A DNA stretch of 64,000 nt, from NCBI GenBank assembly GCA_024305405.1, contig JAKNDB010000086.1, positions 62,001 to 126,000 on the forward strand. The letters run 5' to 3'. The stretch comes from Dirofilaria immitis (lineage: Eukaryota; Nematoda; Chromadorea; Rhabditida; Onchocercidae). Under the pieces are notes generated by a model that was not told the DNA's origin, ran no database searches, and saw nothing but the letters and a program-made list of their open reading frames with translations. The translations under genes were made by a program, and so were the position numbers. Positions 39,417-52,099 of this stretch are shown one piece after another (position 1 is the first letter of the stretch; each line of letters opens with the position of its first letter).

Positions 39417-41589
39417 CTGCAATTTTTATATATTTTGTTCTTTTCATGTCTTATATCTCTATGGGAATTTAGTATAATTTTATTTCTTTCTGATGGTACA
39501 ACTATTATCCATATTATCAAGCATAAGTATGATGTCGTAATACTCTCCATTTCATTAGTTTAGTTTTAAAATTTCTGCTAGTTCGCTTTGTCATTTTATA
39601 TATGAATGTGCAATGTACAAATTAAATAATGAATAATATATTTTTTTGAGCAATTGCTTCCTTTCAAAAAACTATCATGAAAAAATAATCTCGAAAAAAT
39701 TAGAAGAGATAAAATATTTTCATAGAGATATACTTTAGATTATAATTAAAAAGACATATTGGCTTATACGCATATATATATTATTTATGATTTAGAATGA
39801 ATTCTGATTTATTTTCTAATTTTGACACATATTCAAGTGAAATGTTAAACAAACCTCGAGAAGTGAGGAATGAATCCAGTAAACTTTCCTGAAAACTATA
39901 CCATCTTGTAAATGCACTAACTGATTAAGAGAGATAGAATATACTAATCATGTTTTGCATTACGAATAAAGATCGCATTTGTAATACGAAATCAAAAATT
40001 GTGCTTTCAAAGTCTTACCACCATTGAGGTTCATCGAGGGTGAAGAATGTGATAGTAAAATTGATAAGTGATGAAAAACAAAGGAACAGCAATACTGGTG
40101 TCACTAGTATCATGCGCATATTATAATGACACTAATACCTCTTTCCCTCTTCAGGAACATCTGTGTGTGTTTGTTCAAAATATTCATATTACTGATTTGC
40201 AAAATGTATAGGAAATTATATTCCCGTTTCATACATTTCTGTACCAAACCCTTTCCTTTATCCTATCTTTCCTTTCCCTTTCATTTTTCCTTTAGTTTCC
40301 CTTCACAACTTCCGCCTTTTCCTTTTTTGAAAATTTCTCCCACTATTTCCTTTTCTTTTTTAAAATAAAATATGCAAAACTAAACAACAATTGAGTTAAC
40401 TAAATAATACTATTACTAAATTGTATTCGAAGTATTTTGAAATAGCAGAATAATCATTTTGTACTATCACCATTATTCAGATAGATAATCGTGATGGAAT
40501 AAATCCAAAAATATTACATTACTAATCTTTAAGTATTCGTTGCTGTTAGCACAACTTGATTAACTATTAATTAATCATCAAAACGTTATCATTCATCTAT
40601 CATCTTAAGATATCTATCATCAATCGATGCATCTTTTTTACATCTTCCATAAATTTCATGATTTTGCACAGCACTTTTGATTAGCGAGATGTGAATGAAA
40701 GTTTATTTTGATATTAATTCAGTTGATATTTATTTTTATATCATATCATCAAATTATTCAACATTTCTTCTTCTTCCCAAATTACTTCTCATTTTTCTTG
40801 TTTTGCTCCTGAAAGTTCTATTTTGCATTCTCATTATGTCGCTCCAGTCTATTAAATCTTGCATATCATTTTATTCTTTTAACTGATTTCAAAATCGTGC
40901 ATCGAAAATACGTTTCACCATCATCTCACTTCATTGCACTACTAATACCATCTGATGCTGCAAAACGATGGAATTGATTAAAGATGGACGGACAGATGAC
41001 TAATAGAGCAGTGTTGATGACAACGACTTGTTGCTGCGATATTTGTTCAAAGTGGCACTGTGTAGACAAACAGGTAGAAGCATCCAGCGACACGTCGTTT
41101 ATCGGTATATGACGAAGTTTCATTCTTGCTGGCAAATATTTTTTTACTTTTCTTGTCATTGTTCTATCATTTCCTTTACTTTATATTTTGTAACAGTTCT
41201 TTGCTTCAGTAGTTGACTGCATCTGGCCATGTCTATGCGATATTGCTGTTAAATTTTCAATAATCTCATTTTTATGCAGAAACAATTAGCTATTGATCTG
41301 ATGCTAACAGGAAAAACTCTTAAAGAGCGTTTTTCAATTCAGTTCAGAAACCATTAAATTTGATATCATTACGAAATAAAGATTCTTTAACATTGACCAC
41401 ATGCAATGAATCGTGAAAACTGATCGAAGCATAACATACAGAATTGTGTTGCTAAATGTATACAAATGATTAATGGTAAATTGAATTGAAAATTGAAATC
41501 CGATTCTCTTTATCAACAGCTCATTTCTTAAACCAAATCTTATTTTTTTCTTGTTGGTATTTCAATACGAACAATAAAATATTCCAGAA
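39417..41589. other. Upstream of the divergent Wnt; bidirectional intergenic region
   Basis: The 5' exon(s) of the minus-strand Wnt-like gene should lie here, and the plus-strand gene at 41590 starts from the other end. The only candidate is a 77-codon minus-strand frame with an ATG (41159-40926), less AT-rich than its flanks, with a GT donor after its codon for Asp near 40971. It has no obvious signal peptide and its splice phase does not fit the 39416 exon. Nothing else is supported. Confidence 0.45.
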
Positions 41590-44029
41590 ATGTCAGTTAA
41601 AGATACTGCACGTCAAATGTTCATTGGTATGAAGACGAAAATCATTAGCTATGGCCCTCACAATGGTATTGTTGTTCATTGTGGTATTCAACAGGGACCT
41701 GAAATGTTCTGGCCATGCATCCTAAATGATACTGCAAAGTCTTTATCTTCTCGACAATTTGATGTAGCACCTGATGTAATTAATTGGTCAACTGTAGAAG
41801 ACAGTGACGATAATTTAAGAAAAAAAAGGCTTCATATATATCAAATCAGCTTTATCCATTAAATGTTGAAGATAAAACTTTATCAGATAATTTCAATACA
41901 TCTAAAAAAATCCGCTTCAATGTCATTGAAACGGTACGTTTTCTTTTCTACGTCATTTTTTTCGAATTCCAGTCAGTCGATCAATAAGTAATGTAACATG
42001 CAGGCACTACATTATCAGATGCATATCTAATAATTAATTTTCTAGTTAATAAATATATTTATTCCCATTCTAATTGGAAATAATATTCTTTTAAATACGA
42101 CGTAGAAGTAAATTTGTTACTGCGTAATTCTACTGATTATGAAAATTATGTCATAAAATCAGTAAAAAAATCTCAAAACTTCTAGCCTTATTTTAAAACA
42201 AATATTTAGGTTTCATGGAATTTCGGTAAAAGAACACTGGATGTAAAAAATGGTAATAAATCCAAATTAATTGATTATTCATCATCCTACTTTGTTTTAG
42301 AATCCTGTGATAGCTGAGCATAGATCGTTCGATATGGAATCGGTTTTAGGTGGCAGTATCAAATTAGATTCAGTTGATACGGTTTCGAAAATTTCCAATG
42401 ATGATGCTACAAGTGCGAAGAGACTTCTAACTACGGACAATGTTGATTCACCTTATCGGTCAACTGCCAATGGAAAGGAAATAATAAAGAAAGAAGCATT
42501 AATTCAAAATATAAGGTAGATGAAGCTGTAAATTTGAAATTTTCAACATTGCTTTCCTCTTTCTCCATAATATATGGATAAAATAAGATGTTGCATTCAA
42601 TACAAATCATTTTTCCTTCTTAATATAATTGTTACACTTAGCAAATTTCTCATTTTAATATGAAATTCGCCTTAGATTTCCATCTTTGGTACATTCTCGG
42701 AGAGATGGTCAGCATGTTTCAACTACTCAAATAAATTCAAATTTTTCCTCGATGAAGCAATCCTTTAAAATAGGAGCGAGTTGCGGACATTATAATGATC
42801 CCAGTGATGAACACGCAAAGTACGATTGATTATAAATAAATTGAGAAAGAGTTTGCGAGTGATCTTTCCTTGGGAGAAATTCTTGTGATAACAAATAATC
42901 CAAAAATTATTGGTGAATCCAAAAGTCAAAAGATCATTCATCTTGGGTTCTCGGAACATTTAGTTGGCTTGAATCAGCAACGGCAACAATACAGAAGTAT
43001 GCCAGATTTATGTCAAGTACGGTCGAATCATAGGGAAGTTCCGGGGCAGCTGTATCATTTGTATGAAACACAAGACGCCTTTGGAAATTTTCTGGCACAA
43101 TTGGAGCTCTCTCTCTTCCTCTCTTTTCTCTCTCTTGCTACTTTTTAAATCTCTTTAAATGGATTTTAAATGATAAAAGAAAATTGTAGATTTGGATTTG
43201 ACGTTTGAATTCACATTTTCATTTCTCGTTAATAAATATGGGTATGCTTTCTAAGCTTATAACACTATCTATTATCTTTTTTAGTGAAATGGAGATTGAA
43301 ATAAGCGAACAGTTTCTGTCTTCCATATCACCCTCAGATGTTTCAAAGAAGTCTCTCAGCACTGATTTTGATGAAAACAGTAGCAATTCAAAAGAAAATT
43401 TTAGTCTCTCTCTGACTCCCGAAAATTTCTCATTTGAATCGAAAGTGAGAGATGGTAATCATATGGAGTTACTAGTGGAATATCCCCAGCAGTGTTCTCA
43501 ATCTTCCACTAATATATTTAGTGATACCGATATCTTGCGACATTCGCTATATGTTCAATCAGTGATTCCAACTTCACTAAAGAAAGTGCAAGAAAGTGTT
43601 GCTCATAAGAAATCAGTCGAAATCAAGAAACCGAATATCATTTCCACTGATGAAATGAAAAATTTCAAAAAAATTTCATCAGAACACTTGAAGGTTCTTC
43701 AAATAAAAAAATCTTCAACTGTGAATTATGGGCAACTAGAAATGACGGCTAAACAAGCGTTGCAGAGACAAGAACTGACGGAAAAAGAAGAGAACTTCGA
43801 GAATATTTTACAGAAGCTGAAAAATCGGAATAAGAAAATTGGAGAAAATGCAGCATTGGAGGAGATAGACAAAATACGGAGTGCAATAACCGTCCCACTT
43901 GAATCCATTTTACATATCTCATCTCGAAAAAGCGATTTGACCAGAGAAGTTCGATTTCCCGCAGAAGAGCCGCAAGTAATTGCATTAGAGCATCGTCTTC
44001 TTATTATTGATGATCTCAATTTGGTATGA
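41590..44029 (+). CDS. Unrecognised multi-exon protein
   Basis: Exons: 41590-41933, 42301-42515, 42676-42819, 42860-43060 (end uncertain), 43285-44029; about 550 residues. ATG 41590 begins MSVKDTARQM, followed by a hydrophobic-aromatic block (GIVVHCGIQQGPEMFWPCIL) that could be a small beta-rich domain. The middle is polar and Ser/Asp-rich. The last exon is one long frame, Ser-rich and then highly charged (KQALQRQELTEKEENFENIL and onward), probably helical or coiled-coil. Phases agree throughout except at an A8 run (41820-41827), where nine A would keep the conserved-looking frame open to the donor GTACGT at 41934. The third intron would be only 40 nt and is suspect. No signal peptide or membrane segment is seen. 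I do not recognise a family; it may be nematode-specific. Confidence 0.6.
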
Positions 44030-44922
44030 AATTTTATTAAATTTTCAGAGCTTCTGGAATTTTATTGAAAGAGAAAATATCATAGCGACATTTAATTAAC
44101 TTTAATAACTTTATAGAACTTCATTATAGATCATGGATTTTGAGTTGTGAAAAATTCAGTTGAAATCATTTCAGCTAGAAAATATTTGCTTTAATCATTT
44201 CATATTCTATTCGATGTTGCTTTAATCGCTATATTTTGTTAGTAGTCACTGTGGATAATAAAAATATTGCTTCCAGTTCCCCTGGCTTAACTTTTAACAA
44301 AGTATTTTGCGAAAGAGTGTCAGCATCAACTGTGCTCATAATAATAGATATAAAATAATTCAGATAAGTAAGATTTCGAATATGAGATATAAAGGGTACA
44401 AGACTATAAAACAGTGTATAATTGTATGTAAATGTACGAGTCGTAATTATGAAATTAAATGAACATTAATGATAACATTTGACGCACTTCTGTAATCTGA
44501 TATCATCAGTTACTCAAAAGTAGAAGATTTAAAATATTCAAAATCATTCGCCACTTTTTTAACTATTGATGTTTTTTTTTTTTTTTTTTAACTTATCTGT
44601 GATATTTTGGACAAAAAATCATTAGAGTAATCACGACATATGAGCCACAAAAATGACGAATTATGCTTTTCCTTCACGAGCACCTCATCTGCAAGGCTAG
44701 CTGTAGTCCACTAACTGTACGCGCCGACCTAATCGAATCCAAACGACATTGATCCGTTTTCATCACCCAAAATTATATTTTCATAGTCATAGTTTGAAAA
44801 ATTGATTTGGATTAAGATATTCTATTCTTCTAGCTCTGTCTCTTCTGAAGACAAAGTAATCAAAGTGGGAAGCAGAAGCTGAATTATCGACAAAGAAATA
44901 TACTGATAACGTCACTACTTGA

Positions 44923-45162
44923 TTAGTCAGATTTATTCAAATGAATATTTAAAGAAAAGAAAGATGAAATAACCCCATAATACATGTCGATGTCGATTTG
45001 GATAATATTTTTAGATATCGCTATTAAAGTCGACTCCTTAGCGTTCACGAAACCTTTACTTAGATATTCAAAACACCCACAAAGTTGTGGTGCTTCACCA
45101 AATGATGGTCGATTGTAATATTGTCTCAGTCGGTTGCGAGATCGATCAAATTTGAAAAGCAG
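44923..45162 (-). other. Possible exon of an unidentified minus-strand gene
   Basis: A 79-codon open frame without a start codon near its beginning, ending at TAA 44925-44923. It contains RLRQYYNRPSFGEAPQLCGC and FEYLSKGFVNAKESTLIAIS, whose composition is much more protein-like than usual chance frames here. About 75 bp upstream, an acceptor GATTACAG introduces a different frame with IPCSNCF that meets a TGA, so the joining is unresolved. Confidence 0.3.
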
Positions 45163-45459
45163 TTAGAACAAGGGATGAATATTTCGCTCCCATTTGATTC
45201 TAATTCCTGTAATCGAAATTTGAAACTTTCTTGAAATTCGAAATATACTGATCCAAAACAATGAATTTTGTGGTGCATTTTGAAGAAAATTTTTATTGCA
45301 AAATTACTTCCAAATTTTAAGCCAAGAATGATTTATCACAATTCAATAAACGACGCGGGCATTGTATCATTTAAAATACGTACCGTCTTACGGGTCATAA
45401 AAATAAGATTCTCAAACGACGGTATCAGTTTCAGCAATTAATAGTATATATTTGGTTAT

Positions 45460-45636
45460 TCAGTTAGATGATTCATATAAACCAAATAAACAAACCAAGC
45501 GATTTGCAATCTCAGACGATAGTGGTATAAGCACATATGCTACGCTGTGACGACATTCGATATAATTTATATGATAAATAACGAGCACTCCAAATACTGT
45601 TATCAGTACCTCAAACATATTTCCACCGGGATTTTC
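45460..45636 (-). other. Possible transmembrane exon of an unidentified minus-strand gene
   Basis: After the acceptor TATATACAG a 58-codon frame runs to TGA (45462-45460). It includes a hydrophobic stretch (FEVLITVFGVLVIYHI) and then ECRHSVAYVLIPLSSEIANR. The other two frames stop early. It could belong with the frame at 44923-45162 to one minus-strand gene lying between two plus-strand genes. Not recognised. Confidence 0.3.
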
Positions 45637-46273
45637 CTGTATATAATGAAAAAATAAATGAAATTTTATTTATTGAAATAATTCAATAAGTTAAAAATTC
45701 TCTCGTACTGAATAGGAAATGATTTTTGGGTTATAAATTAATTATTCGATATTTCTATGCCAGTGCGCATCTGAATGGGCTTGATTTTTCTTGTCTTTTA
45801 CTAACCTATTCGTTCTGATGTAATTATGAATCTCAACGTTTCGTGGCAACATTTAAACCAAAAAATGAGAGCTTTTGATATTAAAAAGTGCTTTTATCAA
45901 TTTTTAGCTTGCTATTCGGTTTTCCATTATTTCTTCCCTTTATACAATGACAATGTTAGAGAAATGGAAAAAGAGCGGAAAGAAAAAAATTCTATCAGTG
46001 AATGTCTCTCTATTAATGCCAATAATATATTCTACATCAGCATTTCATTCCATTGTTATTATGAATCAGAGCCACCGAACAATGATCTATTCGTTTGAGC
46101 AAATCAATTGATCATTAAGATAAGAGAATAAAATGAATCCTTCTTTCCCATATTTTGCAACGAATGAAACATATCGGTTGCATAATGGACATGAAGAGAG
46201 ATGCTATTGAAATGGGACAGCTGCTTATAGTAATAATTATTTCAGTGAAAACGTTAAAAGTTAGCTGTCGGAA

Positions 46274-48992
46274 ATGGACGATGACTTCATGGACGACCAG
46301 GATTACGGTTTGGTAGGCTTTTCATTCTTTCCTCTTGTGGACTTATCTTTTGTTTTTGAAGTAGAGGAAGGTATCGAAGCTAATAACATTCAATTAATTC
46401 AATGAGTTTTTGCAGGAATATTCGGATGATTCAGCAAGTGAACCGGATGTAGACTTGGAGAATCAGTACTATAATGCAAAAGCTTTAAAAGCTGAAAAAG
46501 AATTTGATGATGCTTTGAAAACATTTAAATATGTATTGGAACTGGAAAGCGAAAAAGGAGAGTGGGGATTCAAAGCCCTCAAACAGATGGTCAAGATAAC
46601 ATTCGCTGCAGTAAGCTTCTCTTCCAATTCATTTGTTGATAACTGTAATATTTCATTTCAAATAATGAAAACTCCTCACATATGATGTCTCATAAATCAA
46701 CGTCATTTTTGAGATTTTATCGTGAACTTTAGATTTAAAGCTTATAGAAGTTCACCTCGATTATATATTATAGAATCGTTATGATGAAATGCTGAAGTAT
46801 TATCGACAGTTGCTCACTTATATTAAATCGGCTGTTACGAAGAACTATTCAGAAAAATCAATAAATTCGATTTTGGACTACATTTCAACATCAAAACAAA
46901 TGGATCTGTTGCAAATATTTTATGAAACAACATTGGATGCTTTAAAGGTTTTCTAGTATTTGCTTTTCAGAAGTTCGATTAAAGTAATGGATTACTATTT
47001 TCATTACTGCTATTGTTTCGAGTGAATTTTAATAATGAATTAGTACTTTCTTGAATGGATAATAATAATGAGAATATTTCAAGTTTATATCTGTTTATAA
47101 CATTAATTTCTTTTCATCTCTATGTATTATTTGCTCAGGATGCCAAAAACGAGCGATTATGGTTTAAGACGAATACGAAACTCGGAAAGCTATATTTTGA
47201 TCAAAAAGAATTTGCAAAATTGGAGAAAATCATAAAGCAGTTGCGGAACTCGTGTAAGGTGAGAGATTCTAGTTAAAATATGTAAGGCGGTTATATACAG
47301 AAAAAAATATTGGATTTCACTTGATTTAGTATTGTGGTTCGTCAGAACTTGAGATGCAACCAAAAACGACTGGATCATTTTCGGAAATGTTTCATAACAT
47401 TGAAAAGTCATGATCCAGAGCGATTTCTATTTCAGAACGAACTTGGCGAAGAAGATCAAAAGAAGGGTACTCAACTGCTTGAAATTTATGCTCTTGAAAT
47501 TCAGATGTATACAGAACAAAAGAATAATAAAGCACTGAAGGGACTCTACGAGCAAAGTTTGCATGTTAAAAGTGCAATACCACATCCACTTATTATGGGC
47601 GTCATTCGGGGTATGTTTTTATTCTCTTATCATATTTCTTATTTACATGTGTCTACGGAAAATTTTTCAAGACATTTCGTTAGTTTTCCAGATCTTTAAA
47701 AAACACTAATTTCTTACTTTTTTTTTTAGAATGTGGAGGAAAGATGCATTTACGAGAAAAGCAGTTTGAAAAAGCTCATACTGATTTTTTCGAAGCCTTT
47801 AAAAATTACGATGAAAGTGGATCGGAACGAAGAATTGCATGCTTGAAATATCTAGTGCTTGCGAATATGCTTATTAAGTGAGTCACTGTGATTAAAATTA
47901 TACTTATTCTGTTCGAAACATTCGTGTATCATACAAAGGTATTGATGCGCAAAAAAAATCGTTTGTAATCACATTTTTCTAAACGATTACTTTGTTTATT
48001 AGATCTGGAATAAATCCATTTGACAGTCAAGAAGCAAAACCGTTCCGCAATGATCCTGAAATAGTTGCAATGAATCAACTTGTGGGTTCTTACCAAGATA
48101 ATAATTTGCTGGAATTTGAGAATATTCTTGAAGAAAATCGTGAAGCGATTATGGCTGATCCATTTATTCGTGAGCATATTGAAGAACTGCTTACCAATAT
48201 TCGTTCACAGGTTCTGCCATTATTTTTCATATTTGTAATATGTGTATTTCTCTAATTCAACGTACCTTCTTAATGCATTTGTGCATTGCAGGTATTAATA
48301 AGCCTCTGTATACCCTACTCTCGTATTTATTTATCATTTCTTGCGGAAGAACTTCGCGTTAAAGTGGAGGAGGTCGTTGTGCTTCTTGCCGATTTGATTC
48401 TCGATGGTGTGCTTAATGCGAAAATTGATGAAATTAGTGGCATCTTGATATCGGAATCAACCAATAAAACAACACGGTATTCTTAAGTCTTCATATATTT
48501 AACAATAAAATTTAGTTCTTTACGTACTGATCTTTATTCAAACACTTTTTGAACTTCTAAATCCTTTGAAAATCAGTCTCTAGTTTAATAATAACTGTAT
48601 AGAATAATTTAAAATAAGGGAAAATGAAAGTAAAATTATAGAAAAGATATGCTCATTTAAATTTAAATGAAAGTAAAACTAAATTTTATTGTTAAATGTA
48701 TGAAGACTTAAGAGAAGTTAAAATATTCTTCAAATTCCTCACTGAAATATTATATAGTATGCTATAGTTTTTGTATCACTTCCTGAAATTAAAAAAATTC
48801 ATGTCTTACGATAATCATATCAGCTGTTATTTTAATGCTGACATGATCTGTTCGTTTTTACTTATTTTTGTAGTAAGTTTTTAGAATCTCGATTAAAGTC
48901 GTTATTAGAAATTTTTCAGATGTGCAGCGATTACTAAATGTGCGAAACAATTATCTTCATTACATCTTTCGATTATGGATAGATGTTCGTAA
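46274..48992 (+). CDS. csn-2: COP9 signalosome subunit 2
   Basis: CSN2 is a scaffold subunit of the COP9 signalosome, which removes Nedd8 from cullins, and it contacts the cullin-RING ligase. Exons: 46274-46312, 46416-46610, 46774-46947, 47139-47258, 47436-47610, 47730-47877, 48003-48210, 48292-48476, 48920-48992, giving 438 residues (human about 443) with all phases matching and no frameshift. The start [20 protein letters not shown] is the family's acidic N-terminus. The helical-repeat region ([20 protein letters not shown]) is followed by the hallmark [17 protein letters not shown] and [21 protein letters not shown], then [14 protein letters not shown]. The PCI domain comes last, from [10 protein letters not shown] to the winged-helix [20 protein letters not shown]. 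The final exon, 24 codons, is easy to miss: reading past the donor at 48477 gives a false stop at 48484. It encodes [20 protein letters not shown], matching the family's C-terminal helix. Confidence 0.97.
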
Positions 48993-49798
48993 TGCTGATT
49001 TCACAGAGTATCTTATTACTTGTATGCTTGGATTCCATTACTGTTCAATTTTTGCTTTTTCTCTTTAGGTTTATATATTTATGCATAATTCATTTACACC
49101 TAAAGATAACATGTACTCTGTTATGAATTAAAGTGAATGTGGTGTAAAAGCAGTTTGATATACTTATTTGGCTAATCATATTTTTCTTTGTAGTCTCAAT
49201 TTATTGCTAAAAACGAATTTAGGCAAAACTTAATAATTGGAATCATATTGATTTTTTTGTTTTTAGTAATTTTTAGAAGTTTTCCGATAAATGCTGGTCG
49301 AAATAAGAATTTAGAATGGTTGTTGATGTTCTTTCTATATAGCTACTGATAACAAAATTCTCATTTTATATATTCTGCTCCTGATTGCACAGTAATCTAG
49401 TACATAAATTGTGAAAAATGTTTTTGAAAATTTATCCTGTCCAGTTTTCTTACTTTTTCATTTCTCTCACTGTTAATAAACAGTCATGCTCATATGATTC
49501 GATGTTCATAAAAACAGTGTTTACTATAACCCTGCTAAATATTTTTCAGTAATAAGTTACAGTTTCTTAAACAATACTCTATTTTAAATATTGCAAACTA
49601 AAAAAAAAACATTTTTTTGCAGTCTTTTTAAATCTACGAGGTTGAGGATCTGGATTTGTTTTCCAACCTTTGATTCGTTGTGTAAAAAGTTTGTTTACTT
49701 CTTTCCCGCTTGAAGGATAAATTGGAAAATTGGGTTTTGGGTTGGAGTTGTGAATTCAGCTATGAACCCAAAACAGTATGTTTGCAATTATTCTAGAA
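48993..49798. other. CSN2-Tollip intergenic region
   Basis: About 800 bp of very AT-rich sequence with no supported gene. It ends in ATTATTCTAG (49788-49797) immediately before the Tollip ATG context, a likely splice-leader acceptor. The two genes are in the same orientation but fairly far apart for an operon. Confidence 0.6.
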
Positions 49799-52099
49799 AT
49801 GGCTTCCGCATCTACTGTAGCCCATTCCTCGTCTGCAAAGCTCGTGCAGAATTTTGCGGCTGAGCGACGAAAAAAGGTTATTGTATCGATAAATTACTTT
49901 TATTACTATATACGGATTTATAGATTATATCGTATATGTTCCGAAAAAAATCTGAAATATTATTTAAGAAAATAGGTATGGTGTTAAAATTTTTCTTTTT
50001 TCCGCAGATCTAGTTTGTTCTCTCGAACAAGATTTCTTGCAGGATTTTTTTCAGCTATAAAATAATTATACAAAATACAAACTTTATATCATCGCTAGCT
50101 TTACAAGTTTTTTTGGTTCAGTATTTTCCTGCATCGATCGAATTATAATTATCCATAAATCTACCACTTTTTGCTTCTTTTTATCACTCTGTTTCTTTTA
50201 GAGTTTACCAATATTTCTTCGGCTTTATTTTCTAAATGATTATTTTGTGTTCCAACAAGTCTTATTTTCATGGTTAATTTCTCGTAGTTGCTTTCTTCAA
50301 TATAACAATAGCTTTATCATATATTTCTTTGTCTGGTAAATACAATTTTATAACTAATATAGATAGCATGAGCACAACTTTATAATGGCAATAATAAATT
50401 GATTTATAGGTTTTTTGGGTCAGCTGCCTGTGGATTTCTTGCGTATAGCTATTCCGTCACCAACTTCGATCCAAGAGCAACAGCAGCAATCTATGGTTCC
50501 TTTCTATATTGGGGATCCTAATTTGGTTACCCAACAAGCTCTTTGCAAGCTCAAGTACTAAATTTATTGGTGTATAGGTTTTGTTTGCTCAATAACCCTC
50601 GCTATAATGTTTTAACCAGTTTGTAGCACAATGTTTTAACCAGTTTGTAGCACGTTTTCTAAGCATTTCGTTCGAAAGACTCAGTGTAGATCATCTGAAA
50701 TGATTCCGTCGTTATCGTTATCAATGGTCAGTGTTTCTACAGTTGATGTTTACATTTTCTTCGCACAGTTTAAAATTTATATTTCAGTTTTTTTTGATCT
50801 TTGGGTAATTTTCTTTTAGAAATAGCTCTTTATGCTAGTCGAATTGTTTTAAACGCGTAGAAATTAAATATATTTGCTAACTTCATGGCACTTCTCGCTT
50901 TCACTCTCCGTATAACTTTATATAATCATTACATCCATGCCTCGGTTTATTGTTTAAAAGCATAGCCCGATAAATCTTAGAAAATTGGTTTTGTTTATGA
51001 CTTTGTGTGTATATTTTAGCGAAAAAGGTTGGACATCTGATTTATTTATGAACCTAAATTATTATAACATCGAACTTATGACACCGCTGTTTTGTAAATT
51101 TAATAAATGACTTACTTTTTTAATTTTATTGAAGTAAAAATTGACTTTTATTACCGTAAACAAGCAGCATTATTGCTACTGTTTTGCTTTTTTCTCAGAT
51201 TTATTTGACAGAATAACTTTTTCTAGTCAAATATTTTGAAACTTTGTTTTTCTTTTATTTGTTTTCAGCATGCATTCTATAGTTTTGTGCCGCCGAATAC
51301 ACGTGGTCGTATTTCAATAACAGTAGTAGAAGCGAAATTAGTAAAAACTATGGTTTGGTGCGGATGGATCCTTACTGTTGTGTGCGGGTAGGAAATGCTG
51401 TTTTCGAAACACCAAAGAGTGTTAGTGGTGGTAAAACACCGAAATGGAATCGTGTCATCAATGCATATTTACCATATGGCGTCGAATCTTTCTATCTTCA
51501 AATTTATGATGAAGTGAGAATTTTTTAAGGTTACGACTTATGTCCTTTTAAATTTTTTTATTTAATTTTTCAGACTATTTTATTTTTCTAAACTTCAATT
51601 CATTTTGAAGAAAGCATTCACTGCTGATGAATGTATTGCATGGGTACATATAATCCTTCCAAATGGTGTTTTCGGTGGTGAAATAATCGATGATTGGTAT
51701 CAACTTTCCGGACAACAAGTAATGGTCCAAGCCTATGATGTTTAAAAAATCTTTTTGTAGCGATATTAAATACAGGAGCTGTATCTAATATCGAAAAGTT
51801 TTAGTGCAGATAAAATACATGTAGACAACTTTTGCTATTTATTAGAATAATCTGAAAATGAAAATGTACATTTCGGCAATAAATTTATTATCTTATCTTT
51901 TTTATAAGATAATGTACTATGAAAATGTTGGTAATCTTTGCATCACATTTTTCCTGATCAAAAAAATATTCTTTCAGCTAATTATATTTTGAGCAATAAA
52001 ACTTAAGAAATGACCGGCTTGCCGTACTAATCTTTTGTTATTCAGGGCGAAAACAAAGAAGGTGTCATAAATCTGATAACATCATTTACACCAGTTTAA
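49799..52099 (+). CDS. tli-1: Tollip-like C2-domain protein without CUE domain
   Basis: Tollip is an endosomal adaptor that binds phosphoinositides and ubiquitin and dampens IL-1/Toll signalling in mammals. Exons: 49799-49876, 50410-50554, 51269-51513, 51611-51718, 52046-52099; about 210 residues. The N-terminal half has the Tollip GQLPVDFLRI motif. The C2 domain covers about residues 80-200: GRISITVVEAKLVKN, MDPYCCVRVGNAVFETP, KTPKWNRVINAYLP, GVESFYLQIYDE, CIAWVHIILP and DDWYQLSGQQGENKEGVINL. The stop (52097-52099) comes just after the C2 domain, so the C-terminal CUE ubiquitin-binding domain of vertebrate Tollip is absent; I found none downstream. Two frame breaks sit in homopolymers, T6 (50411-50416) and A5 (51343-51347); one more base in each restores family sequence. 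The exon 2/3 junction is also one base out of phase. The ATG follows a likely splice-leader acceptor. Confidence 0.9.
50606..50653. repeat. Perfect 24-bp tandem duplication
   Basis: Two identical adjacent 24-bp units (50606-50629 and 50630-50653) in the second Tollip intron, indicating a recent duplication. Confidence 0.95.

Larger units (their letters stand above)
44100..46273. other. Region with unassigned minus-strand coding-like frames
   Basis: No complete gene could be built. It contains a T18 run (44572-44589), a GC-richer patch around 44640-44760, and two minus-strand open frames listed separately. The plus-strand frame 45826-46098 precedes CSN2 but is Asn/Phe/Lys-rich and probably chance. 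Confidence 0.4.

Noticed and set aside
43726..44019. Ser/Cys-rich minus-strand frames
   Set aside because: They are antisense shadows of the long last exon of the plus-strand gene at 41590-44029.
44024..44099. Further terminal exon after 44023 (AGC start at 44049)
   Set aside because: It would need a 25-nt intron, too short to be spliced; the frame's own TGA at 44027-44029 is preferred.
48477..48486. CSN2 ending at the TAA at 48484
   Set aside because: A donor at 48477 joins in phase to the exon 48920-48992, which encodes the family's conserved C-terminal helix.
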